A stretch of DNA of 64,000 nt from Ga0077527 sp964531455 (GCA_964531455.1 CAZHFZ010000003.1:45234-109233); one strand, 5' to 3'. Counted from the stretch's first letter, positions 52,401-61,230 are shown. Numbers and translations are program-made. The notes: a model not told the origin generated them from the sequence alone.

Positions 52401-55400
52401 GCGACCCCGCCAATGATGAGGAATGGACGACACACTCGACTGGAAGAATTTCAAGCGGATCAGCGGGAGTGCGGCTACTAGGCGCCGCATCTGCAGTTAA
52501 CAATGCAATTCCAGAATTTCAGGAATCGGAGCACAACCAACTCACCCGGGCTGCAGGTCTTGCATACGGTCCCGCATTCCGGGCAATCGACGGGATCTGG
52601 CGTGACGGCGAAACCGTTTACGCACGTTTTGAAAACCCGCAGTCGATCATTGAGGACTTGCCTGCGACCCGACTGCACCCGGCTCTGCTTGACTGTGCTT
52701 TCCAGCTGATCATCGAATTACTCCATAACAGCTCTGAAACACCCGAGGGCAATGTCTACGTACCGATTGGCATTGAAGAACTGACCTGGCAATCAGGCAT
52801 GGGGCAGCCAGCAATGGCGTCAGCAACATTGCTGCGCCGCAATCCCAATACATTGTGTGCATCGTTCACACTGTTTAACTCCGCTGGAAAGCCGATTGCA
52901 CATATTCAGAATGCAAGATTCCAGAAAATCCATACCGGATCGAATCCTCTGGAACGCCTGAGTTATCTCGAATACCACCAGGTTGCCAGTCCGCATCCAG
53001 CCTCATCAGCCCGCGCTCCGCGTCGACTTGTCGATCAGCTACAAAGACAACTGGACAAGGCGTTTAGCGAAATGCGTTTGAAACGTTACTCCGCCGAAGT
53101 GGAACCGTTACTGGATGTCCTGTGTGCCCGTTTTTCGGCGACAACTTTGCGCGACATGGCGTCGGACACCGGCTTACTTTCCGGCAGCATCGTCCACGAC
53201 ATTACTCAGCGGAACCCAGCGTTTGAGCCATTGCTGATGCACGTCATAGAAATGCTTTGCGAAGACCATAGCCTTCGTGAAGAAGGTTCTGACTGGCGTT
53301 TTACAGGAAATGAAGACTTGCCCGGACCCTCAGTCATTTGGAACAGTTTACTGAGAGACTATCCCGACTACCTTCCTGCAATCCATGCGGTGGGACGGGT
53401 GGGCATGCATCTCGGTAATTTGATTCAAGGCCGATTGAATCCTGAGTATGTGCTTCCTCGAGACTGCAATCCGGGTACCATGGCTCATCAGATGCTGATT
53501 GATTCTGGCCTGCCTTCCGCACGAAGATCTGTGGTCACAGCCATTCAGGAGACGTTGGACGAATTACCTGCAGGAGCAAGACTTCGGGTTTTGGAACTCT
53601 GCGCAGGAAAGCCACTTTTTGCATCTCACATCGCCACATCCATCAATACTGATCGATGCGGCTACACGGTAAGCGTTGTCGGAACGGCAATATCCGAGAT
53701 CTGCACACAGATTAAAGAACAGTTTCCTGCACTAGAACTACGTCAGATTGACCCAACACAGCCCTTGGACACGCAGTCCCTGCCCGCCAATCAGCGCTAC
53801 CAGATGATTATCATCAATCCGGATTTCGCTTCTGAGATTGATGCGAAATTTGCCATGAATCAAGCGCGTCATTGGCTGGCCCCGCGAGGAGCAATGCTTG
53901 TACTCGAGCAGCACCGAACGCGCTGGCTTGATTTTATTTTCGGAATCAATACCCAATGGTGGTCCGGTTCTGCAGATCAAGGCTGGAGTTCACGACAGAA
54001 AGATGCTGGGTATTGGCGCAAAAACATGCAACGCCTGGGCCTCAAACCCGGTAAGGCTCTGGAATTTTCCGGAGAACAAGGAGTCGGACCTTACCTGCTG
54101 CTCGGTCAGTCCGATTACATCGAAACTGCTCAACCCGAACTCGAATCCAATCGTAACTGGCTGTTATTCACCGACCGGGAAAACAGCGCCTACTCTACGC
54201 GCCTTGCCCGGCAAGTCCAGGATGCTTTAAAAACCCGTGGTGACAGCATATTTACAGTAACACCGGCGAGCCATTTCAACGTCATTGACAACCAACATTA
54301 CCAGCTCAATTCCTGTGACTCCGCACAAGTAGAAGCACTGCTGGCGCATTTGGAAACCAAGTTTGGCCGTATCGATGGCATTGTGCATCTGCAAGGAATG
54401 ATGCCCCCCTCCACGGATTTAAATTCGTTACTGCAAATGGAATGTCAGCTCGATCGGTGTACGGCGGCAGCCGCTATAGTAAAAGCGTGCGCATTTATGG
54501 CGCTCGACATTCCAATCTGGCTGTTGACGTCGGGGGTTCACCGAAATCCTCATCCTCGCGGCTCCCAACGACACGTTCGAGCGCCCGCAATGGATGCCGC
54601 GCTCTGGGGTTTGGGCCGCACCGCGATGAATGAAAACGCAGGATCAATCATCAGACTGATTGATATTGATCCTGCGGCGTCTATCGAAACCATCAGCTAC
54701 CTTTTAAAACGTGAATTCACGAAACCGGACCGTGAACAGGAAATTGCCTTCACTGCAACAGGCGAGCGCATGGCACTGCGCTTGCAACTGCAACAACCGC
54801 CCACCGCACCCACACCTGAAAAATTCCAGAGCAACTACGCACGTCTTGCAATCCGCACACCAGGACAGCTCCGCAACCTGCAATGGCAAGTTTGCCCATT
54901 GCCAGCACCCTCCGAAGACGAAATTGAGATTGAGGTCTGCGCCGCGGGATTGAATTTCAGGGATGTGATGTATGCGCTGGGCGCGCTGACTGACGATGCG
55001 GTCGAAAGCGGTTTTGCCGGCCCCGGATTGGGACTTGAGTTCGCAGGGGTAGTCACAAGAACGGGATCTGATGCCAACGGATTCAAAACCGGGGACCGCG
55101 TACTCGGCTTCGGGGCCAATAGCTTCAGCAACAAACTCATCGCCAGAACAACCAGCATCGCCCCCATCCCGGCTGGCATGTCATTTTCAGAAGCAGCAAC
55201 GATCCCCAGCGTGTTCCTGACTGTGCACTACGCATTGAATCGCCTCGCACGTCTTGAACAGGGGGAAAAAGTCCTGATTCACGGTGCGGCTGGCGGCATC
55301 GGACTCGCCGCCATTCAAATCGCCAAACTCTGCGGTGCTGAAGTTTTTGCCACAGCGGGGTCCAATGAAAAGCGTGATTTTCTGCGCCTCCTCGGGATAA

Positions 55401-57115
55401 AACATGTTTTTGACTCACGTTCCCTCGCATTTGCCGACGAAATCCTAGCAGCAACCGGTGGCGAAGGCGTTGATGTCGTATTGAATTCTTTGGCAGGCGA
55501 AGCCATCAACCGGAATCTCAAAGTACTTCGTCCGTTCGGGCGTTTCCTGGAACTGGGAAAACGTGATTTCCAGGAAAATACGCGAATCGGCTTACGCCCC
55601 TTCAGAAACAACATCAGCTACTTTGCTGTGGATGCAGATCAACTCATGAAGGAGCGCCCGGACCTGACAGCACATCTCTTCCGGGAACTGATGGACATGT
55701 TTAACGAGGGTGTACTGTCCCCGCTCCCTTACGTAGAGTTTGCCGCCAATGAGGCAGTCAGCGCCTTCCGCTATATGCAGCAATCGCGGCATATCGGAAA
55801 AATTGTTATAAATTGCCGCACCAAAGTACACCCGGTCAACTTAACACCCCTGCGGAAACACCTTGAACTGGCGCCCGACGCAACCTATCTCGTCACTGGA
55901 GGCCTGCGCGGTTTTGGGCTCAAATCAGCGGAGTGGCTTGCCGCAAAAGGGGCAAGGAATCTGGTTCTACTCAGCCGAAGCGGTAAAATCAGCGCTGACG
56001 CCGCATCAACCATCGCAAGAATGCGCGAGACCGGGGTTGAAATCCACACAGCCGCATGCGACGTCGCTGACCGCAAATCACTGTCGCGCCTGCTGGGTGA
56101 AATCAGCGTCACAATGCCACCGCTGCGCGGGATCATTCATGCTGCGGCGATAATTGAAGATTCGCTGATTCAAAACACTGATCGCCACAGCATGCAACGT
56201 GTCTGGGTGCCAAAAATTATCGGGGCACGAAATCTGCATGACATCACCGCTGATCGCGACCTTGATTTTCTCGTCTTCTACTCGTCAGCAACAACGCTTT
56301 TTGGCAATCCCGGCCAAGCCTCCTATGTGGCAGCCAATCTCTGGCTGGAGAACTATGCCGCCTCGCTTAGACTTGAAGGCAAGAATGCCTTTAGTGTGTC
56401 ATGGGGCGCCATCGCTGATGCCGGTTTCCTGTTTCGCAACAGCCAAATCGGCGAAGCACTCAATAAACGGATGGGCGGTGCACCCATTACTGCTGCATCC
56501 GCGCTCGATGTACTCGAACAAATCCTGCTTTCAGGTCGCTCGGGGCTCGGCGTATTGGAACTCGATTGGACTGCGTTGTCGCGCTTTTTACCCGCAGCAA
56601 GCACACCAAAATTCAGCGAATTGCGAATTGGCTCCGACGACTTCAGCGGCAACGAAGAGCGCCGCGTCGACATCCATCACCTCCTCGCGACCCTCTCGCC
56701 TGCCGACGCGTCCGCCACTATCGCCGGCATGCTCAAATCAGAGATTGGCGAAATCCTGAGAATTGCCCCGGAGAAGATTGACGAGCACCGCATCCTTCAC
56801 GACCTCGGGTTTGATTCGCTGATGGGCGTGGAACTCGGCACAGCCGTCGAAACACGCTTTGCTGTTCGCCTGCCGGTACTGGCGCTTAATGATGCACCAA
56901 CAGTAGCCAAGCTGGCCATCATCATTCTGGAGCGCCTCTCAGGAGTTGACTCCCAGGAAAACCTGCTGCAAGCAACAGCGGAAATGGATCTGATGGAGCA
57001 AGGTCGCCTCATCGCCGCACAGTACGCCGATAACCATACCCCGCCCAAGGCCCAGCAAAGTCTTCCTGAAACACGCCCTTCATCACTCACGCTTTCACAG
57101 CGAATTATTCACTGA
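49409..57115 (+). CDS. rkpA: RkpA-like type I polyketide synthase (KS-AT-DH-psiMT-ER-KR-ACP)
   Basis: This is a 2568-residue single-module reducing PKS. KS (about 4-425) has C173 in DTACSSS, H308 in EAHGTGT and H348 in NIGHLEA. AT (about 537-840) has nucleophile S629 in GNSVGE and the selectivity motif YAFH at 731. DH (about 900-1170) has H931 in DHVVG and D1095 in HPALLDCAFQ. A degenerate methyltransferase-like region (about 1330-1560, LELCAGKP at 1396) and a KR structural subdomain (about 1575-1800) follow. ER (about 1820-2135) has HGAAGGIGLAA. KR (about 2150-2420) has TGGLRGFG, S2292/S2293 and Y2306. ACP has S2470 in LGFDSLMGVEL. No thioesterase is present. The whole beta-carbon set predicts a saturated chain built iteratively. 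Order and neighbours match Sinorhizobium rkpA, needed for K-antigen. A conventional secondary-metabolite PKS is the alternative. Confidence 0.92.
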   Translation: MSKKRIAIIGCSSLLPGARPAEFWSDLLAGKDLVTEVPPDRWGQDTFLHPRKTHPGTSYTFAAGTIGDISGFDAEFFGISPREAAQMDPQQRILLELTWESLENAGIKPSTIRGSSCGVFIGIASVDYCFRFVEDMAAAESATATGTSNSIAANRISYALDLRGPSMAIDTACSSSLVAFHQACRSILSGDCTHAITGGISLHTHPYAFITFSKATMLSPQGRCNVFDASGDGYVRSEGAGVFILKDYEQAMRDGDRVLAIVANSAINSDGRKSGITVPNVNAQVALLEQAYAEAGIDPSEVDYIEAHGTGTAVGDPVETHALGIALGQRRDPNSPLLIGSVKSNIGHLEAASGAAGLIKALHCIQNRMIPATIHLENPNPGILFKDWNLQVPTTPTKLKADGRIVVGVNSFGFGGANAHVVLQSPEPSDSTKTVSTATKLPHTSKFLPILVSGKTVDALKQSAAEMAALVRNFASDATLHDIAWSTVFHRDWHAHRAMIMATDQLPLAAALETLANGETEPHSSDQGAALDQDGQVAFIYSGNGSQWEGMGRALLAEDATFRETISAIDALFVPLAGWSLTDEFAGINGSGRYALTEIAQPALFALQVGITNMLRQQGLNASAVAGNSVGEVAAAWASGALSMQQAVQVIFHRSQCQSRTRGHGQMTAVGLGEAAMQQVLKEIGVDDAVVIAGINSAQAVTVAGPTAALETLEKELATRKVFQKRLDLDYAFHSPAMDVIEDEVMNSLSGLDPGPANIAFHSSVTGEPVEGNVLNASYWWRNIREPVQFQKSITGIQKRGCRIFIKVGAHPVLRSYVQQILREADSPGIVIQTLMRNDGSLSRVWSALRQAAIAGAAIDWHCWFDHRGKFISLPTYPWQQSHFWHQSSSTSANRLQREKLHPLLGYRIDAGEWIWENEIDTQLYPWLGDHVVGDTTVLPGTAYAEMALAAAYFWQPGIYIEIERIDIRAPLILGKTQSRLLRCSIDPTDGSFSIRSRDPANDEEWTTHSTGRISSGSAGVRLLGAASAVNNAIPEFQESEHNQLTRAAGLAYGPAFRAIDGIWRDGETVYARFENPQSIIEDLPATRLHPALLDCAFQLIIELLHNSSETPEGNVYVPIGIEELTWQSGMGQPAMASATLLRRNPNTLCASFTLFNSAGKPIAHIQNARFQKIHTGSNPLERLSYLEYHQVASPHPASSARAPRRLVDQLQRQLDKAFSEMRLKRYSAEVEPLLDVLCARFSATTLRDMASDTGLLSGSIVHDITQRNPAFEPLLMHVIEMLCEDHSLREEGSDWRFTGNEDLPGPSVIWNSLLRDYPDYLPAIHAVGRVGMHLGNLIQGRLNPEYVLPRDCNPGTMAHQMLIDSGLPSARRSVVTAIQETLDELPAGARLRVLELCAGKPLFASHIATSINTDRCGYTVSVVGTAISEICTQIKEQFPALELRQIDPTQPLDTQSLPANQRYQMIIINPDFASEIDAKFAMNQARHWLAPRGAMLVLEQHRTRWLDFIFGINTQWWSGSADQGWSSRQKDAGYWRKNMQRLGLKPGKALEFSGEQGVGPYLLLGQSDYIETAQPELESNRNWLLFTDRENSAYSTRLARQVQDALKTRGDSIFTVTPASHFNVIDNQHYQLNSCDSAQVEALLAHLETKFGRIDGIVHLQGMMPPSTDLNSLLQMECQLDRCTAAAAIVKACAFMALDIPIWLLTSGVHRNPHPRGSQRHVRAPAMDAALWGLGRTAMNENAGSIIRLIDIDPAASIETISYLLKREFTKPDREQEIAFTATGERMALRLQLQQPPTAPTPEKFQSNYARLAIRTPGQLRNLQWQVCPLPAPSEDEIEIEVCAAGLNFRDVMYALGALTDDAVESGFAGPGLGLEFAGVVTRTGSDANGFKTGDRVLGFGANSFSNKLIARTTSIAPIPAGMSFSEAATIPSVFLTVHYALNRLARLEQGEKVLIHGAAGGIGLAAIQIAKLCGAEVFATAGSNEKRDFLRLLGIKHVFDSRSLAFADEILAATGGEGVDVVLNSLAGEAINRNLKVLRPFGRFLELGKRDFQENTRIGLRPFRNNISYFAVDADQLMKERPDLTAHLFRELMDMFNEGVLSPLPYVEFAANEAVSAFRYMQQSRHIGKIVINCRTKVHPVNLTPLRKHLELAPDATYLVTGGLRGFGLKSAEWLAAKGARNLVLLSRSGKISADAASTIARMRETGVEIHTAACDVADRKSLSRLLGEISVTMPPLRGIIHAAAIIEDSLIQNTDRHSMQRVWVPKIIGARNLHDITADRDLDFLVFYSSATTLFGNPGQASYVAANLWLENYAASLRLEGKNAFSVSWGAIADAGFLFRNSQIGEALNKRMGGAPITAASALDVLEQILLSGRSGLGVLELDWTALSRFLPAASTPKFSELRIGSDDFSGNEERRVDIHHLLATLSPADASATIAGMLKSEIGEILRIAPEKIDEHRILHDLGFDSLMGVELGTAVETRFAVRLPVLALNDAPTVAKLAIIILERLSGVDSQENLLQATAEMDLMEQGRLIAAQYADNHTPPKAQQSLPETRPSSLTLSQRIIH

Positions 57116-57116
57116 T

Positions 57117-58457
57117 ATGCCATCCAGGAATTCCGACGCCCTGTCCCCTGCGATCAAGGAGCAATTGATTCAGCAAGCCCTCGAGCGGCGCAAGCTGCGA
57201 AGCGGCAGTTCGGGCTTTAGCGCTGACAGCGCTCCCACCGCAAAGGAAATCCCGGAACAACACTATCGTTTCCGGTTGCACCCGGGTTACCGCCAGATTC
57301 AGCTAATCAAAGAAGGGGCTGAAAAGATCGGAATTCAGCACCCTTACTTCAAAATCCATGAGGGCAATGCCGGTGTGATGACGATAATCGCCGGTCGCGA
57401 ATACATCAACTTTGCGAGCTACAACTATCTCGGATTAAGTGGTGACGCGCGCGTCAATAAAGCGGCCCATACAGCCATCGATCAATACGGCACTTCAGTG
57501 TCCGCCAGTCGCCTCGTCTCAGGGGAGCGTGACATACACCGCAAACTCGAACGCGCTCTGGCCTACGCCTACGATACGGACGATGCGGTGACCATGGTCA
57601 GCGGCCATGCAACCAATGTGACCGTCATTGGCCACCTGTTCGGGCCACGCGACCTCATCCTGCATGACACCCTGGTGCACAACAGCATACTCCAGGGCAT
57701 CCAGCTTTCCGGGGCGCACCGACTCCCTTTTCCACATCAGGATTGGGCGGCGCTGGATCGGATTCTCACAGATCAGCGCGCCCAGTTTGAACGGGTTCTG
57801 ATTGTCATCGAAGGCTTGTACAGCATGGATGGTGACTACCCTGATCTTCCCCGCTTCATTGAGATAAAACGTCGACATAAGACATTCCTGATGGTCGACG
57901 ACGCACACGGATTCGGCGTCATGGGCGCGACCGGACTTGGAATCCGCGAGCATTTCGGTATTTCCGGAAAAGATGTTGATATCTGGATGGGCACCTTGAG
58001 CAAGGCACTCGCCGGATGTGGTGGCTATATCGCCGGAGAAAGCGCCCTGATCGAACATCTGAAATTCCTCGCGCCGGGCTTCCTCTACAGCGTCGGTATG
58101 CCGCCACCGATGGCTGCAGCCGCCCTGACGGCACTGCAATGCCTGCGCGAAGAACCGCAGCGGGTAAAAGCTTTGCAACACCGCAGCAAGCTGTTTCAGG
58201 AAGCCGCACGAGATGCCGGCATCGATACCGGAACCAGCATGGGTTTTGCGATCATCCCCGCAATCACCGGAAATTCAGTCAATGCGGTCAAGCTGTCATC
58301 AGCCCTGATGGGACATGGCATCCATGTCCAGCCGATTCTGTATCCGGCGGTCCCGGAGAAAACAGCAAGACTGCGATTCTTCATCAACTGCGGACACACT
58401 GAGGAACAGATTCTGGAAACCGTTGATGCATTGCGCAAGGAAATGAAACGGCTATAG
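57117..58457 (+). CDS. rkpG: Alpha-oxoamine synthase (RkpG-like, PLP-dependent)
   Basis: This 446-residue fold-type I PLP enzyme belongs to the AONS/KBL/serine-palmitoyltransferase family. The core starts YINFASYNYLGLSG, continues with GTSVSASRLVSGE, VDDAHGFGVMG and the Schiff-base lysine K296 in TLSKALAGCGGYIAG, and ends RLRFFINCGHTEEQI. It has about 95 extra residues before the core, as in serine palmitoyltransferase-like members. Family chemistry is decarboxylative condensation of an amino acid with an acyl thioester. The start is 1 base after the PKS stop and the PKS has no thioesterase, so I infer that it takes the chain from the PKS ACP and releases a 3-keto amine. Biotin synthesis (BioF) is unlikely here because no bio gene is near. 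Confidence 0.88.
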   Translation: MPSRNSDALSPAIKEQLIQQALERRKLRSGSSGFSADSAPTAKEIPEQHYRFRLHPGYRQIQLIKEGAEKIGIQHPYFKIHEGNAGVMTIIAGREYINFASYNYLGLSGDARVNKAAHTAIDQYGTSVSASRLVSGERDIHRKLERALAYAYDTDDAVTMVSGHATNVTVIGHLFGPRDLILHDTLVHNSILQGIQLSGAHRLPFPHQDWAALDRILTDQRAQFERVLIVIEGLYSMDGDYPDLPRFIEIKRRHKTFLMVDDAHGFGVMGATGLGIREHFGISGKDVDIWMGTLSKALAGCGGYIAGESALIEHLKFLAPGFLYSVGMPPPMAAAALTALQCLREEPQRVKALQHRSKLFQEAARDAGIDTGTSMGFAIIPAITGNSVNAVKLSSALMGHGIHVQPILYPAVPEKTARLRFFINCGHTEEQILETVDALRKEMKRL

Positions 58458-58510
58458 ACCGGATCAAATCGTTACCACGCGCCATATAACTCAATTAAAT
58501 ATCAGCGTGA

Positions 58511-59683
58511 TTAATCCTGGGAATGGCCAAAACGCTGACGAAATGGCAAGTGATCAGTGGTCAGCGTGAGGTAGTCGTTGGGGACATCCCGTTCGCTGGC
58601 CATCAGATACTGAAAATGCATGCGGAAGAGATCCCAGACAGCCACATAATAAGTCCGGGGCATCAGCATATCCTTAAAGCCGCCTGACAGGACCTGAGGA
58701 CGAATACCGCCTCCCGCGACCAGCCCGGTGGCGACAACCGGATTGACGAGCGGGAAAGACGCCCCGTCCTCATAGGCTGAAATATCAACCCACTCCAGTT
58801 CTAAACTGTCGGCCAGTGCTGCGAGCTCACTGCGAAACACCCCAGCCGAAGGCATCAATCCGAGCATGGGAATACTGCCACCCAGCGTCAGAAAACTCAC
58901 GGGTACGTGATCGCGCCATAAGCCCGGACTACGCTGGAGAGCTCTTGCCAGGGCTGATACGGCGACATTTGCTCCAACGCTATGGCCGACAACAATGATT
59001 TCATCATCATCGGAATCCCGCACGTACTGCAAAATGCGTTCGGCAAACATCTCCAATCGTGGCTCGAACTCGGGAATGCGCCCAAAACCGTAGCCCATTA
59101 CAAAGGCGTAGGTACGCAACAACCACCCAACAGCCAATACCCGTTCCAACCAGATGCCCGCAGCGGCAATAACCGAGAAGCCGAGGATGGCTGCTATGGG
59201 TGGCAAAAAATTGACTTGAGGAAACATTATGATCGAAAGCGTATAGGCGATCCAGGCGGCAAGACCAGCAACAGCCGGGATCCCCAAAAAGACCATTGCC
59301 GGGACAAAACCCGTGAACACAGGCCATCGTGAGACCGGCCATACCTTCCCCAACAACTTTGCCCTCAACAACATGTCGCGATAGACCGCAGGCAACAATC
59401 CGTAAAGTTTGCGAAGTCCGCTGTGCCAGTGTTTGCGCACCAGATCGTCCCAGTGAAGAAATTCAAACGTTGATTCCACCGTGCCATGCGCTGTCTGCCG
59501 CTCGGCACGCCAGACCGTAGACAATTCGCTCACACGCTGCCGATTCCCCACCCGCAACTCCAATCCCTGCCGCATCGCCAATTTTTGCGACTCATCGCAA
59601 AACATGCGGTGATAGGCGGTAGCGCCTCGGGGATCGAAACCACTGATATAAAAAACCCGGCGCTTGTTAATTACGGTTTTCAT
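58511..59683 (-). CDS. Membrane alpha/beta hydrolase in the capsule-lipid locus
   Basis: This 390-residue protein has an N-terminal soluble part (YISGFDPRGATAYHRMF, a beta-strand and loop like the start of a hydrolase fold). Two to four hydrophobic segments follow around residues 120-195 (FTGFVPAMVFLGIPAVAGLAA, INFLPP-flanked IAAILGFSVIAAAGIWL). The serine-hydrolase elbow GHSVGAN has S235 as probable nucleophile, with a candidate catalytic His in TLTTDHLPF at the C-terminus. It is the last gene of the minus-strand unit, 19 bases after rkpI, and converges on rkpG with a 53-base gap. It may cleave or transfer an acyl chain of the polyketide-derived lipid, but this is inference. I do not recognise a named family, and no ribosome binding site is visible. 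Confidence 0.75.
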   Translation of the reverse strand: MKTVINKRRVFYISGFDPRGATAYHRMFCDESQKLAMRQGLELRVGNRQRVSELSTVWRAERQTAHGTVESTFEFLHWDDLVRKHWHSGLRKLYGLLPAVYRDMLLRAKLLGKVWPVSRWPVFTGFVPAMVFLGIPAVAGLAAWIAYTLSIIMFPQVNFLPPIAAILGFSVIAAAGIWLERVLAVGWLLRTYAFVMGYGFGRIPEFEPRLEMFAERILQYVRDSDDDEIIVVGHSVGANVAVSALARALQRSPGLWRDHVPVSFLTLGGSIPMLGLMPSAGVFRSELAALADSLELEWVDISAYEDGASFPLVNPVVATGLVAGGGIRPQVLSGGFKDMLMPRTYYVAVWDLFRMHFQYLMASERDVPNDYLTLTTDHLPFRQRFGHSQD

Positions 59684-59702
59684 ATTTTATTATTATAATC
59701 AA

Positions 59703-61217
59703 TTACTTAATAAACTTTTCTTGAATGGAGAATCCGGATTGCTGCAGTACAGTCCCTCCGAGGGATTCAACGCGCACATCCAAATTCAAAGGCGCACCCC
59801 CACCTTTGCGCCAGATAAAATAATCCGTACGACCGTCCTCAAATCCAGCATCACGGTAGACACGAGGCAGAATCGGAACATGATCACCGTACCAGCAGAA
59901 CACACCGTCACGCGGATTGTTTTCCAAAACGTCCTGAATCACAGCGATCATCCGGTCCGCATTTGCTACATGCCGCAGATACACCGAGAAGTCATCGAAT
60001 CCTGGCGGCGGTGGATTGACATAAAGCCGCTCAACATCCCCGGGCGCCGGGCTTTCAAGATGCAGAGGGCCGTGATTTTCCATTGTAATCACGAATAACA
60101 GTGTAGGTTCCCTGGCCTCTCGCAACATCGCGCAAATCTGCCGGGTAACCGCCTCGTCACTGATATAAGGACCAAAACGATCGGCCCCGTCAAATGCCGT
60201 GACGTCGATGAATTGATCAAATCCCAACGCCGGATAAACCACGTCGCGCGAATTGAATTGCACTGGATAGGGGTGGATGCAGGCTGTTCGATAGCCCGCC
60301 TGCCGATACACGCTGGCCACACTGGGCATCGGCCGCCGCGCGAGACGGCGATGCGGATTAAAACGGTGCACTCCAATATCCGCGTCAGTCAATCCAGACA
60401 GAAAAGAAAACTCGGAGCGCGTGGTATTTCCGCCCCAGGCCGGTACGATCAGCGTACCGTGCTGCACCGACTGGCGCTTGATGGCATCAAACCGCGCGTA
60501 CACCTCCGGCCGAATCTCCGGATACAGACGGCGCGCATCAAAATACGATTCACTTTGAACAATCACAACATGGGGCAAGGCAGCGGACGCACCGCTTGAA
60601 CGCACCGCTTTGAATGGCGACACATGACTGGCATCAAAAGGCCTGCGTTCCGCAATCGCATAAAACCAGAAACATGCCAGCAGGCCACAGCGTTTCAGAT
60701 CAGCATCCGCATCAAAATTAACCGGCAGCGAACCTGTCCTTCCAAGCCATAACAGCAGAGATGCCGACACCGCCAATGCCGCGATGATGGCCGCGAATCC
60801 CGAATACCCCGCTGAATCCCGCAATGACGGCTCAAGCGCCAAACCAAGAAACAGCACCAGACCAAAAACCACCGCAGTCAGCACTGCGCCCCAAACAGTG
60901 AAATAAGGCATGAACAAGCGCGGGTGCCGCAAAGCATCGATAAAGTATTCGAGGTCAGCGAATACAAACGGTTCACGCAATGAATTCCGCTTCGCATTGC
61001 TGACCAACACGATAAAACCGAGCTCTGCAAGAACCAGCAATGCCGAAAAAACCGGACGCGCCGTGACCGCCAATACCACTGCGAACGCGAGAATCCACAC
61101 ACCAAAGTGTGCGCCCCATGCGCGCCAAGGCCGATCCTTCAGCGATGGCGCCGGCCGTAACCCCTGTTCGATCGCCAAGGTCGAGAAAGCACCCCCGCAT
61201 AACGCCAGCAGGAGCAT
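59703..61217 (-). CDS. rkpI: RkpI-like membrane phosphotransferase (LTA-synthase/sulfatase fold)
   Basis: This 504-residue protein has an N-terminal membrane domain of about five helices (to about residue 185) and a C-terminal alkaline-phosphatase/sulfatase-fold domain. The LTA-synthase catalytic set is present: metal Glu223 in IVQSESYFD, nucleophile Thr265 in GGNTTRSEF, and the metal/His motifs MENHGP and WYGDHVP. This predicts transfer of a phospho-alcohol group outside the inner membrane, as in OpgB or LtaS. ATG 61217 is preferred to GTG 61238 because GGAGG lies 4 bases before it. The frame abuts the end of rkpH. In rkp-1 the corresponding product, RkpI, is known as a membrane protein needed for K-antigen. 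Confidence 0.82.
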   Translation of the reverse strand: MLLLALCGGAFSTLAIEQGLRPAPSLKDRPWRAWGAHFGVWILAFAVVLAVTARPVFSALLVLAELGFIVLVSNAKRNSLREPFVFADLEYFIDALRHPRLFMPYFTVWGAVLTAVVFGLVLFLGLALEPSLRDSAGYSGFAAIIAALAVSASLLLWLGRTGSLPVNFDADADLKRCGLLACFWFYAIAERRPFDASHVSPFKAVRSSGASAALPHVVIVQSESYFDARRLYPEIRPEVYARFDAIKRQSVQHGTLIVPAWGGNTTRSEFSFLSGLTDADIGVHRFNPHRRLARRPMPSVASVYRQAGYRTACIHPYPVQFNSRDVVYPALGFDQFIDVTAFDGADRFGPYISDEAVTRQICAMLREAREPTLLFVITMENHGPLHLESPAPGDVERLYVNPPPPGFDDFSVYLRHVANADRMIAVIQDVLENNPRDGVFCWYGDHVPILPRVYRDAGFEDGRTDYFIWRKGGGAPLNLDVRVESLGGTVLQQSGFSIQEKFIK

Positions 61218-61230
61218 CGTACCTCCGGCT

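Noticed and set aside
49409..58457. Reading the PKS as an antibiotic-type secondary metabolite cluster
   Set aside because: No thioesterase, NRPS, tailoring oxygenase, resistance or export gene is present. The adjacent KpsS-family, glycosyltransferase and LTA-synthase-fold genes match the rkp-1 capsule region much better.
57117..58457. Biotin synthesis enzyme BioF
   Set aside because: The fold is shared, but the long N-terminal extension, the PKS directly upstream and the lack of any bio gene point to an oxoamine synthase of the PKS pathway.
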